Positions 29,823 through 39,629 of a stretch of DNA of 64,000 bases are shown here, piece after piece (the first letter of the stretch is position 1; every line of letters begins with the position of its first letter). Source of the stretch: Hyphomicrobiales bacterium (GTDB taxonomy: Bacteria > Pseudomonadota > Alphaproteobacteria > Rhizobiales > Rhizobiaceae); assembly GCA_900470155.1 (NCBI GenBank), contig UBZT01000009.1, positions 372,001-436,000 of the forward strand, read 5' to 3'. Under the pieces are notes generated by a model. It was not told the origin of the DNA. It worked only from the letters and a program-made list of their open reading frames with translations, and made no database searches. Made by a program: the position numbers and the translations under genes.

Positions 29823-30689
29823 TCAGCTGCCGGTCAGGAATTTGCGACCGGCGCGTGCGATCCACGAACCCTCGTTTTCGCGCGGCTCGACACCACCGCT
29901 CTGCAGCAGCTTGTAGGAGTCGGCATACCACTGGCTGTCTGGATAGTTATGTCCGAGAACGGCCGCAGCAGTCTGCGCTTCCTGCACGATGCCCATGGCG
30001 AAATAGGCTTCCACGAGACGCGCGAGCGCTTCCTCGATCTGGTTCGTATTGGAGAATTCCTCGACCACGACACGGAAACGCGACACGGCGGCGAGATATT
30101 CCTTCCGCTCCAGATAATAGCGTCCAACCTGCATTTCGCGGCCGGCAAGCTGGTCACGGGCAAAACGGATCTTGGCCTGTGCGTCATCGACATATTCTGA
30201 ATCGGGATATTCGTCGACCACGCGCTGCATCGCCTCGATGGTCTTCTGCGAAGCCTTCTGGTCCTGCGTGACGTTGGCGATCTGCTTCCAGTTGGAAAGG
30301 CCGACGAGATACTGGACGTAAGCTGAATCATCCGATCTGGGGTAAAGGCTCATGTAGCGGTTGCCGCTGGCGATGGAATCGCCATAGCGGCCGAGGCGAT
30401 ACTTGGTGAAGGTGCTCATCACCAGAGCCTTGCGCGACCATTCGGAGAACGGATGCTGGGCATCGACGGCATCGAACTTGCGAGCCGCTTCGCTCATGTT
30501 GCCGGCCTTGATATTGGCAAGGCCCTGATTGTAGAGAACATCCGGCGGATCGGTTTCTGCCGAGAGCTTGGTGATGTCGATGTCGGGATCCGATTGGCAA
30601 CTGGCCAGCACACCGGCCAGCGACATCATCAGGCAAAGACTGGCGACACGCGCGGCTTTCTTCACAACGACCGATCCTACTTCACTCAT
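29823..30689 (-). CDS. bamD: Outer membrane protein assembly factor BamD
   Basis: An outer-membrane lipoprotein of the BAM complex. The 288-residue precursor has a signal peptide with lipobox LASC (cysteine near residue 31), then five TPR-like repeats; [20 protein letters not shown] and [19 protein letters not shown] are typical. Length fits. It follows lpxC by 237 bp and precedes recN by 46 bp, the usual order in rhizobia. Confidence 0.96.
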   Translation of the reverse strand: MSEVGSVVVKKAARVASLCLMMSLAGVLASCQSDPDIDITKLSAETDPPDVLYNQGLANIKAGNMSEAARKFDAVDAQHPFSEWSRKALVMSTFTKYRLGRYGDSIASGNRYMSLYPRSDDSAYVQYLVGLSNWKQIANVTQDQKASQKTIEAMQRVVDEYPDSEYVDDAQAKIRFARDQLAGREMQVGRYYLERKEYLAAVSRFRVVVEEFSNTNQIEEALARLVEAYFAMGIVQEAQTAAAVLGHNYPDSQWYADSYKLLQSGGVEPRENEGSWIARAGRKFLTGS

Positions 30690-30926
30690 TCCGAAAGATC
30701 CCGATTGCAGCGCCGCCTAAAAAGTCGTCGCTTTCAAATGGCGTTTCTAGCCACAAAAGACGTATGAGAGCAACGCAGTGATGGCGATTTAACGCAATTT
30801 TGTGGCGACGGCCGAAGAAAGTTCCAATTCGAACGGTTCCGGCCGGAAAAGCGAAGGCGCCGACCCACAACAAGCGGAACCGGCGCCCAAATCATTCAAA
30901 CAACTTTGGAATCTGGAACAGATCGA

Positions 30927-31880
30927 TCAAGCCGTCCACGGCGCAAATTCAACTGCCTGGACAGGCACGAATTCGCGTGCCCGCGCCTGAAGGCTGCGCG
31001 CCGGAGCTTCGACCACTTCATACGCCGACGCATCGCTCAGAAGTGCCTTCAGCGCGTTCGCGTTCAGCTTGTGACCGCCCCGATAGGAACGATAGCACCC
31101 GATGAACTGGGCACCGGCAAGCGCCAGGTCACCAACCGCATCCAACGTCTTGTGACGAACGAACTCGTCTTCGTAACGGAGCCCTTCGACATTGATCACT
31201 GTATCATCATCGGAGATGACGACGGAATTTTCCAGCGACGAGCCGAGCGCGAAGCCTGCCGCCCAGAGGCGCTCGACATCACGCATGAAGCCGAAGGTGC
31301 GTGCCCGCGACAACTCCGTCTTGAAGGTCTCGGCCGTAAGGTCGCCCTGCCATTTCTGGCGGCCGATCAGCTTGCTGTCGAAATCGATTTCCACTTCGAA
31401 TCGGGTGCCGTCGTAAGGACGGAATTCCGCCCAGGACGCGCCTGCCTCGATGCGAACCGGCTTGGTCACGCGGATATAGCGACGCTTCACGCCCAGATTG
31501 CTGATGCCGACCTGCTCGATCGCGTCGATGAACACTTCCGAACTTCCGTCCATGATCGGCATTTCTGCGCCGTCGACTTCAACGATCAGATTGTCGAGAC
31601 CGAGCGCATAAATCGCCGCCATAACATGTTCGATCGTGGCGATCGAACGGCTCGCAGAGGTACCCAGCACGGTGCAGAGATCGGTATTGCCGACATGGGC
31701 CGAGACCGCACGGTATTCGCTGGTCGAGCCATCGTCATGCTGGCGGCTGAACACGATGCCCGTACCCGCTTCCGCCGGCTGCAGGGTGATCGTGACGTCA
31801 CGACCGGAATGAACGCCAATACCCGTAATTGAAAGCGGAGCCGCGATCGTCGTTTGAAATCCGAGCAAAGCAATTGCCAT
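30927..31880 (-). CDS. lpxC: UDP-3-O-acyl-N-acetylglucosamine deacetylase
   Basis: It catalyses the committed step of lipid A synthesis. The 317-residue zinc enzyme shows ATIEHVMAAIYALG (zinc histidine), SWAEFRPYDGTRFE, and RHKTLDAVGDLALAG, which holds the other zinc ligands. ATG 31880 is chosen because AIALLGFQTTIAAPLSITG is the usual rhizobial N-terminus; the frame upstream to 31997 has no homology. It lies after ftsZ with a terminator between, so it probably has its own promoter. Confidence 0.97.
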   Translation of the reverse strand: MAIALLGFQTTIAAPLSITGIGVHSGRDVTITLQPAEAGTGIVFSRQHDDGSTSEYRAVSAHVGNTDLCTVLGTSASRSIATIEHVMAAIYALGLDNLIVEVDGAEMPIMDGSSEVFIDAIEQVGISNLGVKRRYIRVTKPVRIEAGASWAEFRPYDGTRFEVEIDFDSKLIGRQKWQGDLTAETFKTELSRARTFGFMRDVERLWAAGFALGSSLENSVVISDDDTVINVEGLRYEDEFVRHKTLDAVGDLALAGAQFIGCYRSYRGGHKLNANALKALLSDASAYEVVEAPARSLQARAREFVPVQAVEFAPWTA

Positions 31881-32080
31881 TCCGAATGCCTTATCTAACC
31901 TGGTGCCAGCATCTTGAAGAAGCCACACGCACCAATGTGCCGTATGAAGAGCCTGAGCCCTGTTCCGTATCCATACATACGTAGGTAGCGCCCTCAAGCC
32001 AAATCACTGTTTCTTTCCGACTGTAACGAAACTACCGGATTGAAAAAGCTCAAGAAAATCCTCATCAAGCCGGCCATCCG

Positions 32081-32114
32081 AAAAACAAAAAACCCGGGCT
32101 TTTGGCCCGGGTTT
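32081..32114 (-). terminator. Rho-independent terminator after ftsZ
   Basis: On the minus strand a perfect 10-bp stem (AAACCCGGGC with its complement, five-base loop, 32090-32114) is followed by TTTGTTTTT. It ends the ftsZ transcript before lpxC. Confidence 0.93.
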
Positions 32115-32137
32115 CCGCAAGCAGTCGGAAATGCTGA

Positions 32138-33901
32138 TCAGTTGGTCTGGCGGCGCAGGAAGGCCGGGATTTCCAGCTGGTCGTCTTCATTCGACGTGCG
32201 GGTCGGAGGTGTTGCACGACCCTGATCATCAAGCTGGCCACGACGCGGGGCGTAGAGGCTGGCTTCAGCCGAAAGCGGACGACGCTGCTGCGGCGCGGCA
32301 GGCGCCGAACCGGTCATGTCGCCGACGACAGGCTCTTCGTCCTGATGGCGGCCGAGCGAATTGGTGATTCGCTTCAGCAGACCCATCGGGCCGCGTTCGT
32401 CCTGGGCTGCCGGGGCAGCGACCTGCGAACGATGGTCGATTTCAGCCCGCAGAACCGGCGGGAAGTCTTCGACCTTCGGCATGCGTGCCGGTTCCTGGGC
32501 CATGCGAGGGGCAGCAGCCACCGGCTCCATCTGCATCGGTGCCGGAGCCACCGGTGCATGGTAGACCGGAGCCTGTGCGACCGGAGCCGGCTGGGAAACG
32601 ACGGGAGCCGGAGCCATCATCGGTTCTGCCATACGCGGTGCCGGAGCCGGAGCAACGTCTTGTGCCGGAGCACCGAACAGACGGCTCGCCGGACGGAATT
32701 CCGGTTCGGCAGCGGCCTGCGGCTGAGATACAGCCTGGCGAGCGATTGCGATTTCGAGTTCACGCTCCATGTCAGCTTCTGCCGAACGGATGGTTTCTGC
32801 GACCGGGTCAACCATGGTCTTGGGGGCCTGCGTCATTGCAGGCTGGTATGCGGCCGGCGCCGAAGCAACGGCCGCGGAAGGACGCATAACTGGCTTTGCC
32901 AGCGGTGCGGCTTCAAAACCCTTGGAGGCGAGCGCGGCGCGGTCGATGCCGGTGGCAACGACAGAGACACGGATGATGCCTTCGAGCGCTTCGTCAAACG
33001 TCGCGCCGAGGATGATGTTTGCATCCGGGTCGACTTCTTCGCGGATACGGGTTGCCGCTTCATCGACTTCGAAGAGCGTCATGTCGCGACCACCAGTGAT
33101 CGAGATCAACAGGCCCTGCGCGCCCTTCATCGAGGTTTCGTCGAGCAGCGGGTTTGCAATGGCAGCTTCGGCAGCCTGCATCGCGCGGCCCTGGCCGGAC
33201 GCTTCGCCTGTGCCCATCATCGCACGTCCCATCTCGCGCATGACCGAACGGACATCGGCGAAGTCGAGGTTGATCAGACCTTCCTTGACCATCAGGTCGG
33301 TGATGCAGGCAACGCCCGAATAGAGAACCTGGTCGGCCATGGCAAAGGCGTCGGCAAAGGTTGTCTTGTCATTGGCGATGCGGAAGAGGTTCTGGTTCGG
33401 GATGACGATCAGCGTGTCGACAGACTTCTGCAGTTCTTCGATGCCGGCTTCAGCAAGCCGCATGCGGCGCTGGCCTTCGAAATGGAACGGCTTGGTGACG
33501 ACGCCAACGGTCAGGATACCCTTGTTGCGGGCGGCCTGTGCGACGACAGGAGCAGCACCGGTACCGGTACCACCACCCATGCCGGCGGTGACGAAGCACA
33601 TATGTGTGCCGTTGAGATGGTCGATGATCTCGTCGATGCATTCTTCGGCAGCCGCACGGCCGACTTCCGGCTGTGAACCGGCGCCGAGGCCCTCGGTGAC
33701 GCTCACGCCGAGCTGGATGATCCGCTCAGCCTTGGTCATGGTCAGCGCCTGGGCGTCTGTATTGGCGACGACGAAGTCGACGCCCTGCAGGCCGGCTGTG
33801 ATCATGTTGTTGACGGCATTGCCGCCGCCGCCGCCGACACCGAAGACGGTGATCCGGGGCTTCAGCTCAGTGATGTCTGGCTTCTGCAGCTTGATGGTCA
33901 T
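32138..33901 (-). CDS. ftsZ: Cell division protein FtsZ
   Basis: The tubulin-like GTPase that forms the Z-ring. The 587-residue protein has [15 protein letters not shown], the tubulin signature [11 protein letters not shown] near 105, and [11 protein letters not shown] of the synergy loop region. Residues about 320-570 are a long linker rich in Ala, Pro and Met, and the end [12 protein letters not shown] is the C-terminal peptide that binds FtsA. A linker this long is normal for Rhizobiales. ATG 33901 has AAGAAGGGAC upstream. It follows ftsA by 97 bp and ends at a strong terminator. Confidence 0.98.
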   Translation of the reverse strand: MTIKLQKPDITELKPRITVFGVGGGGGNAVNNMITAGLQGVDFVVANTDAQALTMTKAERIIQLGVSVTEGLGAGSQPEVGRAAAEECIDEIIDHLNGTHMCFVTAGMGGGTGTGAAPVVAQAARNKGILTVGVVTKPFHFEGQRRMRLAEAGIEELQKSVDTLIVIPNQNLFRIANDKTTFADAFAMADQVLYSGVACITDLMVKEGLINLDFADVRSVMREMGRAMMGTGEASGQGRAMQAAEAAIANPLLDETSMKGAQGLLISITGGRDMTLFEVDEAATRIREEVDPDANIILGATFDEALEGIIRVSVVATGIDRAALASKGFEAAPLAKPVMRPSAAVASAPAAYQPAMTQAPKTMVDPVAETIRSAEADMERELEIAIARQAVSQPQAAAEPEFRPASRLFGAPAQDVAPAPAPRMAEPMMAPAPVVSQPAPVAQAPVYHAPVAPAPMQMEPVAAAPRMAQEPARMPKVEDFPPVLRAEIDHRSQVAAPAAQDERGPMGLLKRITNSLGRHQDEEPVVGDMTGSAPAAPQQRRPLSAEASLYAPRRGQLDDQGRATPPTRTSNEDDQLEIPAFLRRQTN

Positions 33902-33998
33902 TGTACCAGTCCCTTCTTTTTCCGGCCGCATCGCCTAGCCGGCCAAGTCATTTCAACAGATTTCCCTGTTCCGAACCTTGCGGGCCCGGCGGGTGAAC

Positions 33999-35330
33999 TC
34001 AAAAACTCTCTTTCAACCACTGACCCATGCGGGCGAAGCGGCTGTTTCCGTTGCCGAAGGGCGAGAACAACCCGCCCTGCCCGGCATGTGTTTCCTGATC
34101 CGCAACCTGCGGATAGATCATCAATCCGACCGCTGTGGAGAAGGCCGGTCCCTTGGCTGCGGCCGGAAGACCCGACACGCCCATCGGACGACCAATCCGC
34201 ACATTGCGGGCGAGAATACGGCGGGCCGCTTCCGGCATGCCTGTCAGCTGGCTTGCGCCACCGGTCAGCACCACACGCTTGCCGACCACCGGAGAGAAAC
34301 CCGACTTCTGGATCCGGTCGCGCAGCAGTTCGAGCGTTTCCTCGATCCGCGCGCTGATGATCCTAGTCAGAAGCGCCCGTGGAACCTGGGTCGGTTGATC
34401 GCGGTCGTCCTCGCCGATCGGCGGGACAGAAATCATCTCGCGGTCGTCTGCGCCATTGGCGACAGCCGAACCGTGAACGACCTTCAAGCGTTCTGCATCC
34501 TCGATACGGGTCGAAAGCCCGCGCGCCAGATCGGTGGTCACATGATGACCGCCAATCCCGATGGCGTCCGTATGGATCAGCTTGCCTTCTGCGAAAACCG
34601 AAATGGTGGTCATGCCGCCGCCCATGTCGATCGCAGCGCAACCGAGCTCCACCTCGTCATCGACCAGAGCCGCAAGGCCGCTGGCATAAGGCGTGGCGAC
34701 CACACCCTCGACGGTCAGGTGGGCGCGATTGATGCAGAGCTCCAGATTGCGGAGCGCTGCACGTTCGGCCGTGACCACATGCATGTCGACGCCGAGGACG
34801 TCGCCATACATGCCGAGGGGATCGCGGATTCCCCGCTCTCCGTCAAGCGAAAAGCCAGTCGGCAGCGAATGAAGAACGGCGCGGTCATTGCCCTGCGACT
34901 GCTGACCGGCAGCAACCAGAACCTTGCGCAGATCGCCCGATTCCACTTCCTGGCCACCAAGATCGATGGTTGCCGTATAGACGTCCGAACCGATGCGACC
35001 GGCAGACACGTTGACGATCAGGCTTTCGACAGTCAGGCCGGCCATGCGCTCAGCGGCATCGACGGCGAGACGGACAACATTTTCAACTGCATCGAGATCG
35101 GCAATCACGCCGGACTTGATGCCATGCGAGCGCTGATGACCGAGACCGATGACCTCGACATTGTGCGTGCGACCCGGCAGGACCGAGGTTTCGCGACGCG
35201 GCGTCAGGCGGCCGATCATGCAGACGACCTTGGTCGAGCCGATATCGAGCACTGAGACGACATGGGCGCGCTTGGACGAAAGCGGCTTGGTACGCGGCAG
35301 ACCGAAATTAGAGCCCCCGAAGAAGTTCAT
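33999..35330 (-). CDS. ftsA: Cell division protein FtsA
   Basis: An actin-like ATPase that anchors FtsZ to the membrane. The 443-residue protein shows VVSVLDIGSTKVVCMIGRL (phosphate 1), the SHI-like 1C domain, AIDMGGGMTTISVF (phosphate 2), VVLTGGASQLTGM (adenosine) and an amphipathic C-terminus (RMGQWLKESF) for membrane binding. Its ATG overlaps the ftsQ stop by four bases, so the two are translationally coupled. Confidence 0.97.
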   Translation of the reverse strand: MNFFGGSNFGLPRTKPLSSKRAHVVSVLDIGSTKVVCMIGRLTPRRETSVLPGRTHNVEVIGLGHQRSHGIKSGVIADLDAVENVVRLAVDAAERMAGLTVESLIVNVSAGRIGSDVYTATIDLGGQEVESGDLRKVLVAAGQQSQGNDRAVLHSLPTGFSLDGERGIRDPLGMYGDVLGVDMHVVTAERAALRNLELCINRAHLTVEGVVATPYASGLAALVDDEVELGCAAIDMGGGMTTISVFAEGKLIHTDAIGIGGHHVTTDLARGLSTRIEDAERLKVVHGSAVANGADDREMISVPPIGEDDRDQPTQVPRALLTRIISARIEETLELLRDRIQKSGFSPVVGKRVVLTGGASQLTGMPEAARRILARNVRIGRPMGVSGLPAAAKGPAFSTAVGLMIYPQVADQETHAGQGGLFSPFGNGNSRFARMGQWLKESF

Positions 35331-36259
35331 ATGTTCTGCTCCGCCTTTTTCAGCGCCTTGCGGCGCGCCTCGACCGCAGCAATCCTGCGCTCCTGCGCCT
35401 CGGGCGTCAGACGAACTGCAACACGATCATGCAGACGCATGTCGATCGCCGCGATATCGCGCGAAAGCACCTGCTGTTCCTCGTCGAAACGCGACAGCAG
35501 CGCCAGCGACTGATCGATATCGGTTTCCGGCAGCTTCACGACGATGCCGTTATCGAGATGAATATCCCAGCGACGGCCGGCGACACGCACGAAGGCCTTC
35601 ACACGCGAGGCAATGCCCGGCCACTTGGCAAACTCTTCTTCGATTGCCGCAGCGCCGGTCTCGGCATCGCGGCCGACGAACAGCGGCAGGGAGGCAAACT
35701 TGTTGTCGCGCAGCGGCGCGATCACGGAACCCGAGCGCTCGATGATCGAGAGATCCGAACCATGCTGCCAGATCGCATAGGCCTGGCGCTCGCGCAGCTG
35801 AATTTCGACGGTGCTTGGGTAAACCTTGCGAACCTCGACCGACTCGATCCACGGCAGATCAGCAAGCGACTTGCGCGCCTGGTCGATATCGAGCCCGAGA
35901 AGGCTCGTTGCACCATCGAGGCCCAGCAACTGCAGCACATCGATTTCGGACGTGTGCTGATTACCGGAAACGCGAACGTCTTCGATAGCGAAACCCGCCG
36001 TCGAGGTCATCGACTGGAGCACTGCCGGACCATGACCACCGACAACAACACCATGAAGCGCGACGACCGAATAGAAGCCGACAAATGCGATCTTGCCAGC
36101 ATGGCGCGGCAAAGCGATTCGGCCAGAGCAGAGACTGACCACAAAACGAACAACGCGACGCAGTGGGCGCGGCAGGACGACAGCATCCGAAGCAGCGACA
36201 CGCGCGCCAGGAAACGCTCCACCGATATCAGCCGATTTGTTGCCGCTTAGCGCAAACAA
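35327..36259 (-). CDS. ftsQ: Cell division protein FtsQ
   Basis: A bitopic divisome protein linking early and late division proteins. The 310-residue form has a cytoplasmic N-terminus, one membrane helix (about 55-78, [20 protein letters not shown]), a POTRA domain ([19 protein letters not shown]) and the beta domain [20 protein letters not shown] choose the TTG at 36259: GGAGG lies seven bases upstream, and FALSGNK fits rhizobial FtsQ starts. The open frame runs back to another TTG at 36280. The start overlaps the ddl stop by 13 bp. Confidence 0.94.
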   Translation of the reverse strand: MFALSGNKSADIGGAFPGARVAASDAVVLPRPLRRVVRFVVSLCSGRIALPRHAGKIAFVGFYSVVALHGVVVGGHGPAVLQSMTSTAGFAIEDVRVSGNQHTSEIDVLQLLGLDGATSLLGLDIDQARKSLADLPWIESVEVRKVYPSTVEIQLRERQAYAIWQHGSDLSIIERSGSVIAPLRDNKFASLPLFVGRDAETGAAAIEEEFAKWPGIASRVKAFVRVAGRRWDIHLDNGIVVKLPETDIDQSLALLSRFDEEQQVLSRDIAAIDMRLHDRVAVRLTPEAQERRIAAVEARRKALKKAEQNI

Positions 36260-37173
36260 GAGGCGTCCTCCACCATCCAACGAACGAATTCACCAAAACC
36301 AAGGCCCGCATGGGCCGCCATTTCCGGCAACAGGGAGGTGGGGGTCATGCCCGGCTGATTGTTGAGTTCCAGCCAGATCAGATCACCATCTTCGGAGAAC
36401 CGATCGTCGTAGCGGAAGTCTGAGCGACTCACTCCGCGGCAACCGATCGCCTGATGTGCCTTGACTGCCAATGATTGTATTTTTTGGTAAATTTTTGGTG
36501 AAATTTCCGCCGGAAGCACGTGCTTGGAGCCGCCTTCCGCATACTTTGCATCATAGTCATAGAAGCCATGCCCAAGCGGCACGACTTCGGTAACAGCCAG
36601 CGCGCGTCCATCCATGACGCCACAGGTAAGTTCGCGACCAGCCACATATCGCTCCACCATGACGAGATCGCCGTAGCGCCACTCGGAAGAGGTGAGGATC
36701 TGTGGCGGATGCGCCATATCCTCGCGCACGATCACGACGCCAAAGCTTGAGCCTTCGCGAACAGGCTTCACAACGTAAGGAGGCGCCATCGGGTGCTCAT
36801 TGCCGATATCGAACCGGCTCATGACGACAGCCTCGGCCACAGGAACCCCGGCCTGAGAAGCAATTAGTTTCGCCTGGCGCTTGTCCATAGCCAGCGCCGA
36901 GGCAAGAACGCCGGAATGCGTGTACGGGATACCAAGATATTCGAGTACCCCCTGGATCGTACCGTCCTCGCCAAACGGGCCATGAAGCGCATTGAACGCA
37001 ACATCCGGTCGCAGGTCGGAAAGCACCTGACCGATATCACGACCGACGTCCACTTTGGTGACGCGGTAGCCCTCGCCCTCAAGCGCGGCAGCGCACGCCG
37101 TCCCCGAAGAGAGACTGACAGGACGCTCAGAGGAAATTCCTCCCATCAGAACCGCGACATGCATGCCACTCAT
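36247..37173 (-). CDS. ddl: D-alanine--D-alanine ligase
   Basis: It makes D-Ala-D-Ala for the peptidoglycan stem. The 308-residue ATP-grasp protein has [20 protein letters not shown] at its start, [40 protein letters not shown] and [14 protein letters not shown], all expected. ATG 37173 is fixed by GAGAGGCG six bases upstream. Its 3' end overlaps the ftsQ start. It is the first gene of the ddl-ftsQ-ftsA-ftsZ run and probably has its own promoter, since two unrelated genes separate it from murB. Confidence 0.97.
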   Translation of the reverse strand: MSGMHVAVLMGGISSERPVSLSSGTACAAALEGEGYRVTKVDVGRDIGQVLSDLRPDVAFNALHGPFGEDGTIQGVLEYLGIPYTHSGVLASALAMDKRQAKLIASQAGVPVAEAVVMSRFDIGNEHPMAPPYVVKPVREGSSFGVVIVREDMAHPPQILTSSEWRYGDLVMVERYVAGRELTCGVMDGRALAVTEVVPLGHGFYDYDAKYAEGGSKHVLPAEISPKIYQKIQSLAVKAHQAIGCRGVSRSDFRYDDRFSEDGDLIWLELNNQPGMTPTSLLPEMAAHAGLGFGEFVRWMVEDASCLR

Positions 37174-37261
37174 CAACGCCTCTCAACCATTCCAGAACTG
37201 GGTCCTGTGCGAACTCTCATTCCGCCGCGACCTTTGCAGCACGAGTAGAACAACATTAAGG

Positions 37262-37277
37262 TTAATGAAGCGTTTAC
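37262..37277. promoter_or_regulatory. Near-consensus CtrA site upstream of ddl-ftsQAZ
   Basis: TTAA, seven bases, TTTAC matches the CtrA consensus TTAA-N7-TTAAC at eight of nine positions. It lies about 90 bp upstream of the ddl start, in a region with extra TTAA words. CtrA acts on ftsQA and ftsZ in Caulobacter; for this genome it is inference. Confidence 0.4.
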
Positions 37278-37383
37278 TTTCGTTAATTTCCAGCGACAGG
37301 CCATACCTGATCATGCTGACTCTCAATCAGCGGAAAAGTCAGCAACAAACTGATAAATAACGATGAAATATGCCGATGGCTGA

Positions 37384-38238
37384 TCAGGCGCGGCGAAGCG
37401 CGGCTGGAGCATCAATGATCGCCGATGGATGACGCGCGCGATCTGCAGCGGCCGAAACCATCGAAGCAGCATGCACGATTCGATTTCGACCGGTGGCCTT
37501 GGCATGATAGAGCGCCATGTCCGCATCGGAGAAGATTTCGCTAAAACCGCGATCTGCCGTCGCATCCGCCACGCCTCCCGAGACGGTTACGCTGAACACT
37601 CGACCAACCGCGCCGATTGATGCATCGGCAACACGGGCCCGAATGTCTTCGGCAAGCCGCATCGCCTCATCGGGTCCAACACCAGTCAGAAGGATGGCAA
37701 ATTCCTCGCCACCGATGCGTGAAAGCGCGCCATGCCCGTTGACCGCGGCGGCCAGAACGTCGGCGACAACCACGATGACGTCGTCACCTGCCTTGTGCCC
37801 GAGAGTGTCGTTGACCGTCTTGAAACGATCAATGTCGAACAGCAGCAGAGATACCGGCCCACGGCTCTTTTCAAACGCGTCGAGAAAGGCACGCCGGTTC
37901 ATCAAACCGGACAGCATGTCGGTTCGACTGAGTGCTTCGAATCGCTGGCGTGAAACGCCGAGGTCGTAAACGGCAAAACCGACGACCGAGTAGGCGAGCA
38001 AAGCGACAACAAAAGAAACAGGAGGCGTCAGCACCGTGGCGATTACCAGGGCCGGTCCCAGGTCATACGGCAGCAAGCCGAACGCAACGAGTCCCAGATG
38101 CGAAAGGATGTTCAGCACATAGGCAAAAACCGCAATCTTGACCGCCATCCGGATCGAGCGCGAAAACACCGCCTTGCGCGACGCAAATTCGCCCAAGCTC
38201 AATTGCCGGATCATCCACTCGTTTGCCTTGCTGATCAT
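37384..38238 (-). CDS. Membrane-anchored GGDEF domain diguanylate cyclase
   Basis: It is predicted to make cyclic di-GMP. The 284-residue protein has two hydrophobic helices (about 30-52 and 62-92), then a GGDEF domain from LSRTDMLSGLMNRRAF. The active site is RIGGEEF, and FDIDRFKTVNDTLGH is intact, so it should be active. The inhibitory RxxD site five residues before GGEEF is replaced by NGHG, so product feedback is probably lost. ATG 38238 follows GGGGACGTT. It lies between murB and ddl and is divergent from the metallophosphoesterase gene. Confidence 0.92.
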   Translation of the reverse strand: MISKANEWMIRQLSLGEFASRKAVFSRSIRMAVKIAVFAYVLNILSHLGLVAFGLLPYDLGPALVIATVLTPPVSFVVALLAYSVVGFAVYDLGVSRQRFEALSRTDMLSGLMNRRAFLDAFEKSRGPVSLLLFDIDRFKTVNDTLGHKAGDDVIVVVADVLAAAVNGHGALSRIGGEEFAILLTGVGPDEAMRLAEDIRARVADASIGAVGRVFSVTVSGGVADATADRGFSEIFSDADMALYHAKATGRNRIVHAASMVSAAADRARHPSAIIDAPAALRRA

Positions 38239-38485
38239 AACGTCCCCAATCGCTGCGAAGCGTATTTCAGCAAAGTTAAAAATTCGTGGGGTCAAGAGAG
38301 GTGGACAGAAACGCGCACCGACCTCAGCCGCGCAAGATGCATGCGACCGGATTCAAGATGGCAAGCAATTCTCGGAGCGGTTTGATTTTGCATCCTTTGT
38401 TGCGATTTGCGCGGCTTGCGAACGATTGCCTCCCTGGGAGTTCCGCCGTAACCTCGCAGTCAAGCAACAGCACGGGGAGCATCAG

Positions 38486-39586
38486 ATGATTTCAAGACGT
38501 CAGGTTATCGGTTGCGGAGTGTCGACCGGACTTTCATGTCTGCTCCCCTCACCGCTCATCGCCAGGGAACCGATCCCGGCGACCGATGTCACGTTCCTGG
38601 TCATCAATGACGTCCACACCTGCAGCATGGGCAATGGTCTCAGCCCCAACTGTGCCGAGGAAGGAAAGACCGATGAAAACCTGCTGCGGCACATCGCGGC
38701 GCTGAACCGTATCGCCCATGAACAGTGGCCGACGGATATCGATGGAAAACCAACCGGGCTCGCCAGTGCCGGACAACCGATCGCCACGCCGCGCGGCATT
38801 GTTGTCTGCGGTGACATGACGGACGATGGCGGCGGGCAGACGGCACTTGCGGCAGAAGGGTCGCAACTGCTGCAATTTTCCCACCGCTATCAGCAGGGCG
38901 TCGGCACGGACCGCGTCCACTACCCGGTCTATCTCGGTCTCGGCAACCACGACCTCGACCAGGACGGCATCGCGTCGCAAGGTGACTGGTACCGGCGAGA
39001 ACTGCGCGAATATGTCCAGATGAACCACCGTCCCAGCGTATTTTTCAAACCGACCGTACCGGTCGACAATTACCACGACTTGTCCGATAGCTATTCCTGG
39101 AACTGGGATGGGCTGCACCTGATCCAGGCCCAGCGTTTTGCCGGTGACACCAACAAGGGCGCGATCAGCGCAATCGATTGGCTGAAGAGCGATCTGGCGA
39201 CCTACGCAGCCGATGGCCGACCAGTGGTCATCTTCCAGCACTACGGCTTCGACGCCTTTTCACGCGAACGCTGGGATCCGGCAAGGAAAACGTTCGACGA
39301 AAACGGCGCTGGCGCACCGCATTGGTGGTCGGACGAGGCACGATCAGTGTTTCTGGACGCGCTGAAGGGATATAACGTGGTCGCCATCATGCACGGCCAT
39401 CAGCATGAGACACCGATGCTGTATCAGGCATATGGCTACGACATCATCAAGCCGAAAGCCGCGTTCATGGGCGGGTTCGGGCTTGTCCGGATCAGCCGAA
39501 AGACGATGGATGTGGTCCTTGCGGAAGCCGTGGACAACAATGGCGCCATCAGGTTCACGTCCGCTTTCAGCAAGACGTTCGCCTGA
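38486..39586 (+). CDS. Secreted calcineurin-like metallophosphoesterase with twin-arginine signal
   Basis: A 366-residue protein. It begins with SRRQVIG, a twin-arginine motif, then a hydrophobic stretch, so it is probably exported folded by Tat. Metallophosphoesterase motifs are FLVINDVH (metal Asp, His), IVVCGDMTDDGG, LGLGNHDLDQDG, VVIFQHYGF and AIMHGHQHETP. The substrate is unknown. CACGGGGAGC precedes the ATG. It is the only plus-strand gene in the long minus-strand block, sitting between murB (convergent, 43 bp) and the GGDEF gene (divergent, 247 bp). Confidence 0.9.
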   Translation: MISRRQVIGCGVSTGLSCLLPSPLIAREPIPATDVTFLVINDVHTCSMGNGLSPNCAEEGKTDENLLRHIAALNRIAHEQWPTDIDGKPTGLASAGQPIATPRGIVVCGDMTDDGGGQTALAAEGSQLLQFSHRYQQGVGTDRVHYPVYLGLGNHDLDQDGIASQGDWYRRELREYVQMNHRPSVFFKPTVPVDNYHDLSDSYSWNWDGLHLIQAQRFAGDTNKGAISAIDWLKSDLATYAADGRPVVIFQHYGFDAFSRERWDPARKTFDENGAGAPHWWSDEARSVFLDALKGYNVVAIMHGHQHETPMLYQAYGYDIIKPKAAFMGGFGLVRISRKTMDVVLAEAVDNNGAIRFTSAFSKTFA

Positions 39587-39629
39587 GAGGGGAGCGGGAA
39601 CGGCAGTCTTCAGCCGGTCCGCCCGTGGT

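Noticed and set aside
37315..37331. GCTGA/TCAGC stem between the GGDEF gene and ddl as a terminator
   Set aside because: Only five base pairs and no T run; too weak to call.
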